NCBI GenBank assembly: GCA_025093555.1
Contig: JAIWNF010000003.1
Coordinates: 186,001 to 250,000 of the forward strand
Direction of reading: 5' to 3'
DNA length: 64,000 nucleotides
DNA from: Circinella umbellata
Lineage: Eukaryota > Mucoromycota > Mucoromycetes > Mucorales > Lichtheimiaceae
Part shown: positions 13,129-24,142 of the stretch, piece by piece
Numbering within the stretch: position 1 is the stretch's first letter
Layout of the letters: the number at the start of each line of letters is the position of its first letter
Translations under genes and position numbers: made by a program
Notes under the pieces: generated by a model
The model's input: only the letters and a program-made list of their open reading frames with translations
The model's database searches: none
Told to the model about the DNA's origin: nothing

Positions 13129-13839
13129 ATGGGGCAAGCAGAATCACATCTCGAAGACATGGTCAATACCACAAATTGTACGTTACTTTTTTCTTATTTG
13201 TTGTGTACATATTATTATTATTTTATTTTTGGTTGTAAACCCTGCATAACTGAATAGAGTCCCTTGCATAGTTTCCGCCGAGGAAATACAACGTTTATAT
13301 AAACGTTTCATGAAACTTGACAAGGATAACTCGGGTTCAATTGATAAAGAAGAATTTTTAGCGATTCCACAAATTGCAAATAATCCTTTAGCATCTCGTA
13401 TGATTGCTATTTTCGATGAAGACGGTGGAGGAGACGTTGATTTCAAGGAGTTTATCAAAGGATTGAGTGCTTTTAGTGCACGGGGACAAAAGCGCGAAAA
13501 GCTTGAATGTAAGTTGTTGGTTTGTTTTTGTTTGTTGTGTTATTTAAAACAAAAAAAAATAAGGTTATTAATTAATTATTTGTTCGTTTTATTTCATTTT
13601 TAGTTGCATTCAAGGTTTATGATATGGATCGAGATGGTTATATTTCAAATGGTGAATTATTTTTGGTACTTAAGATGATGGTTGGAAACAATTTGAAAGA
13701 TAATCAACTTCAACAAATTGTTGACAAGACCATCATGGAAGCAGATAAAGATATGGATGGTAAACTTAGCTTTGATGAATTTATCATTATGGTGGAAAAT
13801 ACAGATGTTGCTAAGCAAATGACTCTTGAAAGCTTTTAA
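13129..13839 (+). CDS. calcineurin regulatory subunit B
   Basis: Three exons, 13129-13177, 13272-13508 and 13604-13839, give 173 aa, about the family's 175. The N-terminus MGQAES has Gly2 for N-myristoylation, as in calcineurin B. Four EF-hand loops are visible at residues 33-44 ([12 protein letters not shown]), 65-76 ([12 protein letters not shown]), 102-113 ([12 protein letters not shown]) and 143-154 ([12 protein letters not shown]), all with the acidic first and last positions needed for calcium. The protein activates the catalytic subunit CnaA of the calcium/calmodulin-dependent phosphatase, which in Mucorales controls dimorphism and drug tolerance. The first coding exon (49 nt) carries only the myristoylated tail. 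Confidence 0.96.
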
Positions 13840-15813
13840 ACAGAAAAGTTTTTCTTATATCAATCCTATACTACACTTCTTCCATACATATTTTCTCCCA
13901 TGAAAATAAAAACAAAAAATGATCCGATATCACACACACACACGCGCTCTCTCCTTGATCACCTTTCATAACATTTTATACATATAACATATGCATATAT
14001 TTTTTTTTTACATATTAACCTTGGCTTTCCCTACACAATTCCCCTTTTACTTTTTCTCTTTCTTTCTTTGTCAAGAGTATATAGATAACTTTCTTTTGTA
14101 TACGTTAATATTTAGTATTATTATTATTTTATTTTGTCAGTTATATAATGTGTACATCTGTTTGTACTACTGAAAAAAATCCATTTTTTTTATTTGCAAA
14201 CCAATGGCAACTTGTACGACTTTATCATATGGGCTGAGCTGAATATTTTTATAAGATTAGGTTCTAGGATATATTTCAGAGCGTGTGTTATATGACAAGT
14301 CATGATGTTTATTTATATATCCTCTTCTCTATCTATCAGAGATTATGATTACTTTATAACATTAGTGGGATGTGACATGCGAGAGATTTGTTTTTGTTAG
14401 TAATAAATTGAAATTATTCTTATATTCAAAGACTCAGCATTACTCTAATGGGAAAAAAGTAAAAGATAATAGCAGGTCATTCGGATGATCTGCTGTGAGG
14501 CTTGCATGATTCATAGTTACCTACAGCTGCCAAGATTACTTTTCGCATATACTAAGTTTGCTTAGCGTAATTCCACAAAAGTGATAATGATTACTAAATA
14601 AGAAAAGTAAGCTCGCTTCGAATATTCTTTAATTGGTAATTGTATCATAGTTATGCCAAATATTAAAGTGAGAAGAGTTTTATTTTAAAATTGACAGGTC
14701 CCACATGTCAATTATTATTACGTATAATGATTATTTGGATAACAATGATGCACGGGTGGCGTTTCCACCGCATAGCACATAACACATACACACAACTACT
14801 TATAAATATACTATATCGTTAACCTCTCTTAAAGTTGGTGTAACAAAGTCAGTGCATACAACAATTCGTTCCATTTATCCGAGATTCCTTTTTCTTTTAA
14901 TATTGGAGATGAGGTGAAAGGGAAAGTCATAAAGAAAGGCAAATTATGATCATTCTGTTTAAAATATGCTACTGCATCAGAATCCATATATTATTATGCT
15001 GAGTCATAACGTTTGATGCCAATTGGTATAAATGATAATAAATACATATATAAGATATTCTCCACAAAAATACATTAGGAAATATGTATATACAATTTCG
15101 TTCTTTTATTTAAATATACATCAAGCAAATAAAAACATGATTGGGTGTGTGTGTATGTGTGTGTGTGTGTGTGTGTGGTTAATTATACTGATATTAAATA
15201 TGAGTAACTACTCTCATTTGAAAAGCGTTATAAATCTAAAGTGAACAGGTTTGAAAAAGAAAGAACGTTTAGTTAATAGAATGATGAAAAGAATATAATA
15301 TTACCTTAATTATAAAATCTAAAGGATGAAATAGCCAAGACTGTACGATGAAGTATGGTTATATGTATGATATTATAGGAGATTAACCTAATCCAGAAAT
15401 TCCAATCGGCCTAATAATAAAAACGTAAAAAAAAAGGAATTTTCCCCAACAATAATCTCCCCATTTGTCGCACGTTCCGGTTCGTTGTATAACCCGTCAT
15501 TTTTTCTTCTTCTTGCTTCTTTTTTTTTAAGGAATGGGAGCGTTTTACAGGTTGTTGTTTATTGCGTTGGTCGAAAGGAGCAATTTCTTATATGTATATA
15601 TATATATATTTCGTTTGATGGGTGAGTTGATTGATTTGTTAGGTGCGAAGATTTGGATGTCATACTATGTACAAAGAAAGATAATGAAAAGGAAAAAAAA
15701 AACTAGGTGACAAGTAGAGACAATGAAAAAAAATAAAAAAGAAGAGTTTATGAGGAAGGGATGGTTAAAACGATTGCAGTTGAACTCCTTTTTCTTTATC
15801 TGTTATGGTTATG
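13840..15813. other. gene-free interval with a (TG)n microsatellite
   Basis: AT-rich spacer between the converging calcineurin B and acidic-protein genes. It includes a GT-rich microsatellite at about 15144-15177. Short ORFs here have no recognisable domain. Confidence 0.5.
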
Positions 15814-16422
15814 TCAAACGATAACTTGTTGAATTGCTGGACTCTTGACTTCTTCTACTATTTCTTCATTCACATCTTGTCCTTTCACTTCTTCTTCTTG
15901 TTCTTGTTCCAACAATAAGTTTTCTTCTTGTTGGTGATCTTCTTCCTCCTCTTCCTCTTCCTCTTCTTCAGCTAGAGCTAGCGCTAAACTTAGCGCAGCA
16001 TCCATATCATCATCATCATCTCCAGCAGCAGCTAATTCTTCTTCCAAAGTTTCCAAATCCAATTCACCATCTGCTTCACATCGAGCCAATAAATCATCAA
16101 ACCATCCTTCCAAACATTTTTCAGATTCATGTTTCATTTGAACAGCCTCTTCATTTGTTTCATCTGCTGATAAGCGTTCAATTTGTAACATTAATAGCTT
16201 TAAAGTTTCTAACAAATCGGCACTAATTTCTCCTGAAGAAGGTGTTGACTTGATCTCGGCCAAAACTTGTGTTAATTCTGTCAGTAAATCATTACTATTA
16301 TTATTATTATTGCTATTACTTTGTCGTCTTGCTCGCTTGGTTTCTCTTGTTGTTGGAGAAGGCAAGGAATCAGACAACGGAGGTGTCAAACTTCGTTTCT
16401 TAGATGATTCTGTAGATGTCAT
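15814..16422 (-). CDS. acidic low-complexity protein of unknown function
   Basis: A single uninterrupted frame of 202 aa, without introns. The N-terminus is Ser/Pro-rich with SP/TP sites and a basic ETKRARRQ patch that could be a nuclear signal. It is followed by an Asn run and a helical middle part (LLTELTQVLAEIK, LLETLKLLMLQIERL) that may form a coiled coil. The central EGWFDDLLARCEADGELDLE segment looks like the only folded element. The C-terminal third has Asp and Glu runs and a Gln/Glu-rich tail. I do not recognise a family; an acidic nuclear or chaperone-like protein is possible. ATG at 16422 is preceded by an A-run typical of a 5' leader. Confidence 0.65.
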   Translation of the reverse strand: MTSTESSKKRSLTPPLSDSLPSPTTRETKRARRQSNSNNNNNSNDLLTELTQVLAEIKSTPSSGEISADLLETLKLLMLQIERLSADETNEEAVQMKHESEKCLEGWFDDLLARCEADGELDLETLEEELAAAGDDDDDMDAALSLALALAEEEEEEEEEEDHQQEENLLLEQEQEEEVKGQDVNEEIVEEVKSPAIQQVIV

Positions 16423-17079
16423 GATTTATAAAAAAAAAAAAAGATCGATAAAAAAAATTATGGGAGTTTTTTCCTTGGGAGAAAAGGGGGGGATAGATCA
16501 AAAGAGAATGGTGATATATAAAAAAGAGAAAAGGTATGTAATTCAAAGAGAAAAGAAAAGAAAAACACTATTGCGTTATTATATGTTGCTTATACAATGA
16601 CAAAACTCGTTTCTTTTCGTGCGTGTGTGTGTATGTGTGTGTGAAAAAGATTAAAGGAAAAGAAAGAGAATACAAGATATTGCACCCCCGGGTGTATTGA
16701 AAAGCAGCTGATGGGGGATTTCAATAGCGCAATCATGCGACAGCCATTATTCAGCAATTCAGGTACCCCGAGCGGGTGAGTTTATCTTCTCTATAATATT
16801 ATCATGAAGATAAATAATGAATGAGATCTTTTTTTTTTCCTCTTGTTTCAACATAATTTACACAATCTATTAAATGGAAATATCATTTTACATATAATAT
16901 ATAAGGCATAGATATATCATTAGCTATATCATGAAAACTGTTAATATCTTTTAGAAACCTCGTGTGACGTGCAGTTTATTCACCAACAATGAGGAAATGA
17001 TGTTCTTGAACTTCAGCTTTAAACTTCAGCTATTGCCTCTTTTTTTTTAATTTTTCATGAATTCTTTGATCAAGTCAAA
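16423..17079. promoter_or_regulatory. divergent promoter region
   Basis: Separates the acidic-protein gene (-) from the PPIL4-like gene (+). It carries a GT-rich tract near 16620-16645 and a GC-richer patch near 16685-16780. The 5' exon of the PPIL4 transcript must lie in the right part, since only the ATG of that exon is coding. Confidence 0.4.
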
Positions 17080-18678
17080 ATGGTAATATTGCAACGGAAC
17101 AAAACATGTTTATTATTATTAAAAAAAGAAAAGAAAATAACTAATAGAGAAATCCTATATTAAAATCCTAGTCTGTATTATTAGAAACTTCATTAGGTGA
17201 TCTTGTCATTGATTTATTTACAGAAGAATGTCCCAAAACAACACTTAATTTCCTTAAACTGTGCAAGATTAAATATTACAACTTTTCACCTTTCCATAAT
17301 GTTCAAAAAGATTTCATGGCACAAACTGGTGATCCTACTGGAAGAGGAGACAAGAGTGAATCCATTTATGGAATTCTCGGCCAACATCGTTACTTTCCTG
17401 CAGAGATCAATCCAAAATTAAAGCACAAGTCGCGTGGTACAGTTTCCATGGCAGTTGCTCAAGATGCATCCATTGAAAGTGGTGGTGTAAGTGGTAGTCA
17501 ATTCTTCATTACATTGGGAGAAAATTTGGATTATCTTGATGGGAAATATACTGTCTTTGGCGAAGTAGCTGAAGGAGATGAAGTATTGGATAAAATAAAT
17601 GAAGCTTATTGTGACGAACAAGGTCGACCCTTTCGTGATATTCGTATACGACATACTATTATTTTGGATGATCCATTCCCTGATCCAGAAGGTTTACAAG
17701 TACCTGATGCTTCACCTGTACCTACAAAAGAACAACTAGAAAATATGCGAATTGGAGAAGATGAAGATATTGAAGAACAAGGAGATCCAGAAGAAATTGA
17801 AAAACGACGTATGCAACGAGAAGCAAAAGCACAAGCATTAACTTTGGAAATGGTCGGTGATTTACCATTTGCCGAAGTTAAACCACCAGAGAACGTCTTG
17901 TTTGTATGTAAATTAAATCCAGTGACACGCGATGAGGATCTTGAATTAATTTTTTCTCGATTTGGTCGTATTTCAAGTTGTGAAATTATTCGTGATCGTC
18001 AAACAGGGGATTCACTTTCTTATGCTTTCATTGAGTATGAAAATAAGGAAGACGCTGAAGAGGTAATTTATATATTTTATCTCCTTCTTCTAGGAGTTGT
18101 TATTGTTATTTAAAAACTCATCATTCTCTTTTATACAGGCTTATTTTAAAATGCAATCTGTTTTAATTGATGATCGTCGTATCCATGTGGATTTCTCTCA
18201 ATCTGTATCCAAGTTACATAAGGATTGGTTATCTCAACGTTTCGGTGGTAAGGGTGAAGCTTTAGGTGGATTTGAAAAATTAGAAAAGAAAACTCGGTAT
18301 CGTGAAGGAGAAGGTCGAAATCGTGGTGATGATTATGACTTGGTTTTTGAACACGGTCGTGAAAAACGACGACAACAAGAACAAGAACAAGAAGGAGAAG
18401 AAAGAGAGAGTGATCAACAACGTCATCAACACCGTGACCGTGGTCATGATCGTGACCATGATCGTGGTAATAGCAGCAGGAATGACAGAAATGATAGATA
18501 TCGAGATAATCGACCCGATCGTCGATCAGATGATTATAATAGTAGACATCATGACCGTTACAGTAAATCTTCTTCAGACCGATCAAGGCAACATCGTGAT
18601 AGAGATGATCGGGATAGAGATAGCAGACGTCGACAGAGATCACGATCTCCACGAGATCGACGGGATAGAAGACGGTAA
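17080..18678 (+). CDS. PPIL4/Cyp6-type cyclophilin with RRM
   Basis: Coding exons 17080-17082 (the ATG alone), 17172-18062 and 18139-18678 give 477 aa. Residues 1 to about 163 are a cyclophilin-type peptidyl-prolyl isomerase ([48 protein letters not shown]). An RRM spans about 240-318 (LFVCKLNP = RNP2; YAFIEYEN = RNP1). The tail from about 340 is rich in RD/RE/RS dipeptides and typical of spliceosomal cofactors. The family acts in nuclear pre-mRNA splicing. The start is supported by the near match of [11 protein letters not shown] to the family N-terminus, which appears only when intron 17083-17171 is removed. In the cyclophilin fold the usual tryptophan region is altered, as in other PPIL4 proteins, so isomerase activity may be weak. 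Confidence 0.93.
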
Positions 18679-18871
18679 AGAAAAAAGAAATTTATAAAAA
18701 ATAATAAAAGTAATAAAAAATAAAAGTATTATAATACATTCTATATCCTCCCTCTCTCTTTTCATCCATCCCATTCTACTGATGTGGTCCCTTCTTTCTT
18801 CTTTCGCTTTTCTTTTTTTTTTTTGTTCTCATTAAACAAAAACATCTGAATTGAGCTGTTTGACAGTATAT

Positions 18872-20083
18872 TTAACGATTTAATTCAACATTATGTGGAT
18901 TACTATTTACACTCGTATAAGGTGGAGCCGGTACATTGGGTGTACTTGGCTCTTCTGGCATTCTTTCTGTTGGGGGATCGGAGATGGTATATAAAGGTAT
19001 ATTATTATTTGGCTGTTGTTGCTGATGTAATCGAGTAAGCAAAGAAACTCGATGTGTAGCGTACATGTTGGCAGTGATTGAATACATAATCTATATACAT
19101 GTATTTAATAAAAAAATATAATAGACGAATGCTCTGTATATTATGGTATCTTATAAAGAGCAACTTACACATAGAAGGACATGAATGAAAAAACCCAATA
19201 AACTCCATATCTGTGTCATTTCTCGTCTCATTTCACAAAATGAATATACAAAATGATCGGGTTGTAGCTTGCCTCCAATATGAGGACCAAAAATACGATC
19301 ACCACATTCTTTTTGCAGTCGTGTCCCATTAATAAAAATGTTCATGGTACTTAGTAATTGATCAAGAAATGCAAAGATAAAAAAACATACGCCTACTGGC
19401 CAATGACGTGAATTTGCAACTGATAGATTGTTCTATATAATATTACCATTCATTCAATTTAGCTTATATGAGAGATTTTTAAAAGAAAGTATATATGGGT
19501 ATGTTCCTAACTGTACGTATATAAATTCCACATAGTGAAAGAGCCAAAATAAAATAAAAAGGTAGCACTGCTTCTTACCGAAGTCACTGAAACAAGATCC
19601 ACTATTAATGAAACTAATATTGCTGTACAAATCAATAAATGAAAAATGCTTTCAGAACTTGAAACATCTTCACGGCCTATAAATATATAATACAAATAAA
19701 TGGCAGAATTTATTTATTTATTTTTGGTCGGTTACTATCTCTATATCTTTTATCAAAAGTGAACCATAACTACGTTAACGACGTACCATTGCCAATATCT
19801 CTTATGGACTTATATAAGCAATGGTAAGCACTGATCTATATGTAAAAGCGTCAATACCAATTAATTCAACGTATTGAATTTTGTTTTTGGGTAAATAATA
19901 ACAAATTACCTGTTGGAAAACACTTTGTAAGAATAGTAACCATTTTGTAAATGAATTGATAGACGTAAACCCTTGTCTTCTTGATCGTTCGTCCTGCTGC
20001 TGATGTTGTTGTGGTTGTTGATCATGTTGTTGTGTTGATAAACGTGATAATCGTAACCAACGTTGAAAACGCGTTTCTGGCAT
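18872..20083 (-). CDS. multi-pass membrane protein of unknown function
   Basis: Five exons in transcript order: 20083-19910, 19835-19787, 19676-19579, 19432-19169, 19090-18872. They total 804 nt (267 aa). The N-terminal 35 residues are basic and Gln/His-rich. Hydrophobic segments follow: KWLLFLQSVF, FHLLICTAILVSLIVDLV, VGVCFFIFAFLDQLL and SLLGFFIHVLLCIMYSI, suggesting three or four membrane helices. The loop between the last two has two Cys and EMRREM. The C-terminus is Pro/Asn-rich and probably cytoplasmic. A GTAAGA donor at 19578 joins the exon at 19432, skipping 146 nt that could otherwise read partly as a hydrophobic stretch. No family is recognised. An in-frame upstream ATG at 20170 is possible but would add an atypical Phe/Ser-rich leader. 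Confidence 0.7.
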
Positions 20084-20592
20084 ATCTTTTAATTTAGGAT
20101 AAGGAAAGGGAAAAGAGAAGAAAGAAAGACGAAAAAAAGATCCGCTTAAAATTGAAGGGAATTTGATCACTCACACACACACACACTCTCTCTCTCTCTC
20201 TCTCTCTCTATTGTGGAAAAAAATATAATTGCAATTCTGTCTACAAACATAATATTAAATACTTTAACAATGACTTCAGAAGAAAGAAAAGTAAAAAAAA
20301 AAAAAAAAAAGTAAATCGAGTGACATAATATGTATCCCCTGAGGAGGTTATTTAAGTCTATGTACTTACTTTTAGTTATAAGGGTTCAATAATATCTTGC
20401 TCAGCAAATATATGATTGGATATGCATAATGCAAAATCGCGTGGGTTTTTTCTTTCCAAAGGTGGAATTTTGGCGCTTATACGATTCCTGGGAAATAAAT
20501 TGGGGGAAGGGGGGAAATATAAGTGCTCTTAAATGGTCCATGAATAACAGTGGATGTCTGACTTGGACCTATGATAAATGAATATATAACAT
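20084..20592. promoter_or_regulatory. 5' region of membrane-protein gene with CA/CT microsatellite
   Basis: Contains a (CA)n(CT)n tract at about 20170-20209 immediately upstream of the minus-strand gene, a poly-A run near 20290-20310, and GC-poor spacer toward the Fanzor-like remnant. No gene is recognised. Confidence 0.4.
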
Positions 20593-22995
20593 TTAAATTA
20601 TTTGATAAGATTTTTGATTTACTTTACACATATCCTCATCATCTTGGTTACTTGAAATACATACCATACGAACGGAGTGATGGCGAAACCAAACTAAATT
20701 TTTCATACAGTTGGAATTTACTGGTTGTAGTTGCTGATGTTGTGCTGGTGGAGGAAGGGGTATACAGTCAGGTGATAATAGAGTTGTTGTACCTGCCAAT
20801 CCAATACCGGTTGCACCAACTGAATCTCGATTAAAAGTTGTATAATCAGCTATCACTGCGGGACAGTCAGGGTTCGTGCAGATGAGTGCACCGTGTGATG
20901 TTTTCTTATTTTCCCCATTCTTGACGGTAATAGTTCCAAGGGTGAGAAACAAAAAACGCATGTTTGACTAGATATGTGTTCGTTCTGTAAATCAACAGCC
21001 GTCGAATGGTAATGTGCACTTCGAAACTTCTTCCCACCTCTTCTTGGTCGTCCTTTAAGAAAAGTGTTAAAGCCCATTCCTGCAAGTCCAACCCTATTAA
21101 TACAAAAAAATACATTCATGTCAATTTCTTAATCTCATAACAATATTACATAAAAATGATATAATGAACAAAATAATAAAAGTAAGCTTACAGAATCATG
21201 ACGGTAACTTCTTTTTTCTTCAAATACAATTTATCGGCCGCCACCCTTTTCACGTAATGACGTTCAGCACGAGCCAGTTTAGAATAAACAAGATTATTTC
21301 TAATTGTCTGGTGTCGCCTTTCTTTCATAGCAGATGGAGAATAATAGAAATTACGGAGTGTATTCTTAACAGTTAGTCAACTCTAATATATCATCAAGGT
21401 GAGGAATCAATCAGGCACTATCCAAAATAAATAAATAAATATAACACATAATTTATTTACCTTTTGCCTTTCTAATATTTCACCTGGTTCCATAATGCCA
21501 TTGAACGAGTTCCTTTTCAACAATTCTTCAGCATCAACAACTTTCTTGTTTTTCTTCGACTATTTTAGAAAAAAAAAGTGATAAGTAACTGACTTCTTAC
21601 GCGTTATGTGTTGAAGGAAACTCACTTTTTTACGCCTTACTCGTCTCCTATTAAACTTCCTGTTAAATGACTCCTCATCCACTTGTTCATGAGTGGTTGA
21701 GAAAGATTTCGCCAGTTTTAAATCATCGATAGAATACTCTTTTTTGGTGAATTTTACCTCGTTGGTGAGTTTGATACGTAATTGCTCGATTTGTTGATTC
21801 GATAAAGGTTGATCAGTTAAGCGTATCGAATCATGATCAGCACAAGTTTGGATAACCCAGAAACAATGACGGTCACTTTGTTGTCGTTGTTGTAAGGTCT
21901 AGTCTGTTTCTTTAAGTTGGTGATCTTGCAGCTGTTCCTGTACGCTGTTGCTGTTGTTGTTATCAGGCTCTTGTTGTTGTTGCAGTTGACTTGAAATAAA
22001 AACCACTTTTTACTTCTCTTCACTATCATCAATAATTTCCGCCTTTTCAAGATTAACCAAGCCTTCGATTTGTTCAAGTTGCTGTTGTTGGTACTCTTGT
22101 TGTTGATCGTACAAATGAACGTGGAACTGAACATCATCATTTGTCAAAGGAATTGTTTGAGCTAATACAACATGACCGTAATCGGTGGCCCCATATGCAA
22201 CCTTCTTGAGATTCAACCTCGAAACATCAATATTCGCTGTAACATCCTCATGTTGCATGCGTTCTGGAGTTGGCTTGGTAGATGGTACATCAATAGGCAA
22301 ATCACCAGTAGTGCTGTGGTTTTCAATGGCCTAAAAACTCAATCTTTAACAAAAACTAACTTCACACAAAAAAAGGAAAGGTGAAAAAAGAAGACAAATA
22401 AAGAGTTGCTTACCTTATTAAGGTAATATTTGGAACTTCTCCAATCTTTGATATATCTTCGAGCTAGTTTGAGCAAATGGCTTTTTTTTTCGTTTGGCGT
22501 AAGCTTGCCTTTAAGCTTCTGACTTAACAAACCCTTGATGGTACCACTACTCTTTAAACGTTCAATTTTAGTTATAATCCATTCCGCGGTAGCCTCCCTG
22601 AACTGGGTCTTCAATGTATCTCTAGCTGCAGTCATCTTGTTGATCATGTCTCCAACGTGATCCAATTGTTGTTTCAGTTATTGCAATGACTTTCCAACAT
22701 ACTCCTCGGTAACATGAACACATATACTTTTCATTTTTTTACGATTATTCTTTTGTCCTGACTCATATTCGGACTCTACAGGAACATGACCATCCTTAAT
22801 CAATCCCAATATACAAACCGTCTTATCAGGTCTAACAACCATTCGGTTGGTATATATTAGTTTGTGTGAAAGTATTGATAAATCTTTCGATGAAACCAAG
22901 AACAAAGCATTCTGTAAAAATAAACTACAAGTATGTTTGACTCGTTTACGTGAATATGAAATAGTTGAAAAATTAAACAAAAGATAGTATCTCAA
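20593..22995 (-). pseudogene. decayed Fanzor/TnpB-like RuvC nuclease gene
   Basis: Read on the minus strand, the 3' part encodes GFNTFLKGRPRRGGKKFRS, then NEHISSQTCVFCF (about 21000), which fits the RuvC-II Glu followed by the first zinc-ribbon CxxC. Next comes HGALICTNPDC (second CxxxxC-type pair), then NRDSVGATGIGLAG, fitting the RuvC-III Asp with the RDxxxAxxI pattern. A one-base frame change lies between the two halves of the zinc ribbon. Upstream exons are plausible at 21190-21400, 21455-21560, 21630-21897, 22010-22330 and 22410-22660, with good donors (GTAAGC, GTAAAT), but stops at about 21900 and 22012 break them. The RuvC-I Asp is not clearly identifiable. The family (eukaryotic TnpB relatives) makes RNA-guided nucleases carried by transposons; this copy is probably inactive. 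The N-terminal third is less certain. Confidence 0.5.
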
Positions 22996-23230
22996 GTCAA
23001 GTTACTAATGCTCTTGAAGGAGATAATGAAGTGAAATATATCTTTGATTTACCAAACAATTCATCTTTTTCTGTCACGCAGCATCACCTCTTGCTTGAAT
23101 TTATCGCTGATCATTACAAATAGCTTTCTGTTTATCTCTTGGCTAGTCGATCAGCAACAGTAAGAATTGGAAACGGATCAATTGTTGTCGCTAAATTTCA
23201 CCATATCCCAAAGCGACAAGGTAAAGGCTG
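22984..23230 (+). pseudogene. plus-strand coding remnant, family unknown
   Basis: On the plus strand a frame reads VTNALEGDNEVKYIFDLP and QHHLLLEFIADHYK, then a TAG near 23123. It continues with SVYLLASRSATVRIGNGS and HHIPKRQGKG before TGA. Composition is protein-like, and the fragment abuts the 5' end of the Fanzor-like remnant on the opposite strand, so both could be debris of one element. No domain is recognised. Confidence 0.3.
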
Positions 23231-24142
23231 ACATTTTGTATATAAAATAAAATCAGTTTACATACGTAGTGCTAACACAATGTACATTTTTATATTATAT
23301 GTATATAGATACAAAAAGTTTTATTCCTTTGTGTTCATTCAAACATTAATACTTACAATTAACAATCGTAGCTTAAATGGTATAATAGTGTTAAAAGTTT
23401 TCAATTATTACAAATATTATTATATGTTATCTCTTAGATTACAACATACTATCGGTAGCTTAAGCTTCTCAAAGCTATAGATCAGATATCTGGTCTAACA
23501 ATATTATTATATATTCATCGTTCACATCAATTACTAACTTTTGAATGACATTTATATATATTACAATGAAAAATATATAGTTCGAACGGTTAAGTCGTGA
23601 TGTAAGTCACCCGATAGTTGGCCATAAATTCCCTTTTTTCAATTCAAGCACTACAACTTAAGGTTCTATTCTAGGCAGGAAAACGTTTTTTACAATTTGG
23701 TTTATTTTTTACTACCGAACGGTCTACCAGGACCGAGCTTCTCTGGCGAAGACACGTCGTCGTTATTTATAATATAACAAGAAAAAAAAACTGTGTTGTA
23801 TAAAAACATTTTAAACGAAAATTCCATACGCGCATAAACGATCTTAGTACAAATAAGCCCAGCTCGCATATAGACGTTAAATCATGATTTCATTGGCTGA
23901 AATTGTTGCTTAACTTGTAGGGATTGGCACCAGATACTTTAACACCCCAGGAATTTTTTTTTTCTCGGACTTTTGCACGCAGTAGTTGCATTACAAGCTT
24001 TTCCCGCTAGATTTTTAGCGCCTAAAAGAAGAAAACTCTTTTATTCTTTTTCTTTTACTTTTTCGCTCGGGTCACATATTTCATTTTATTCATACTTACA
24101 TATAGATATACACACATACTTTTTTTTATTTAAATATAAATA
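23231..24142. promoter_or_regulatory. intergenic region and promoter of the stress-protein gene
   Basis: No coding signal in the first 700 bases. TTTTAGCGCCTAAAA at about 24014-24028 is an inverted repeat (TTTTAG/CTAAAA around CGC) about 120 bp before the start codon and resembles an E2F/MCB-type core. No tRNA could be folded by eye from the GC-richer patch near 23715-23760. Confidence 0.35.

Noticed and set aside
16250..16600. Plus-strand ORF with a Leu run
   Set aside because: Antisense of the Asn run of the acidic protein; the rest is A-rich leader.
18146..18652. Long minus-strand ORF opposite the PPIL4-like RS tail
   Set aside because: It is the antisense of RD/RS codons, giving a His/Asp/Tyr-rich string with no domain. 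The plus strand holds a conserved gene.
19507..19577. Exon extension in the minus-strand membrane protein (hydrophobic frame)
   Set aside because: Reading through the GTAAGA donor leads to a stop, whereas splicing to 19432 keeps frame and gives a length that is a multiple of three.
20593..20834. Plus-strand ORF opposite the Fanzor-like remnant
   Set aside because: No recognisable motif; the minus strand carries the zinc-ribbon and RuvC-like pattern.
23700..23780. tRNA candidate in a GC-richer patch
   Set aside because: No cloverleaf with paired acceptor stem and a TTC-type T-loop could be assembled by eye.
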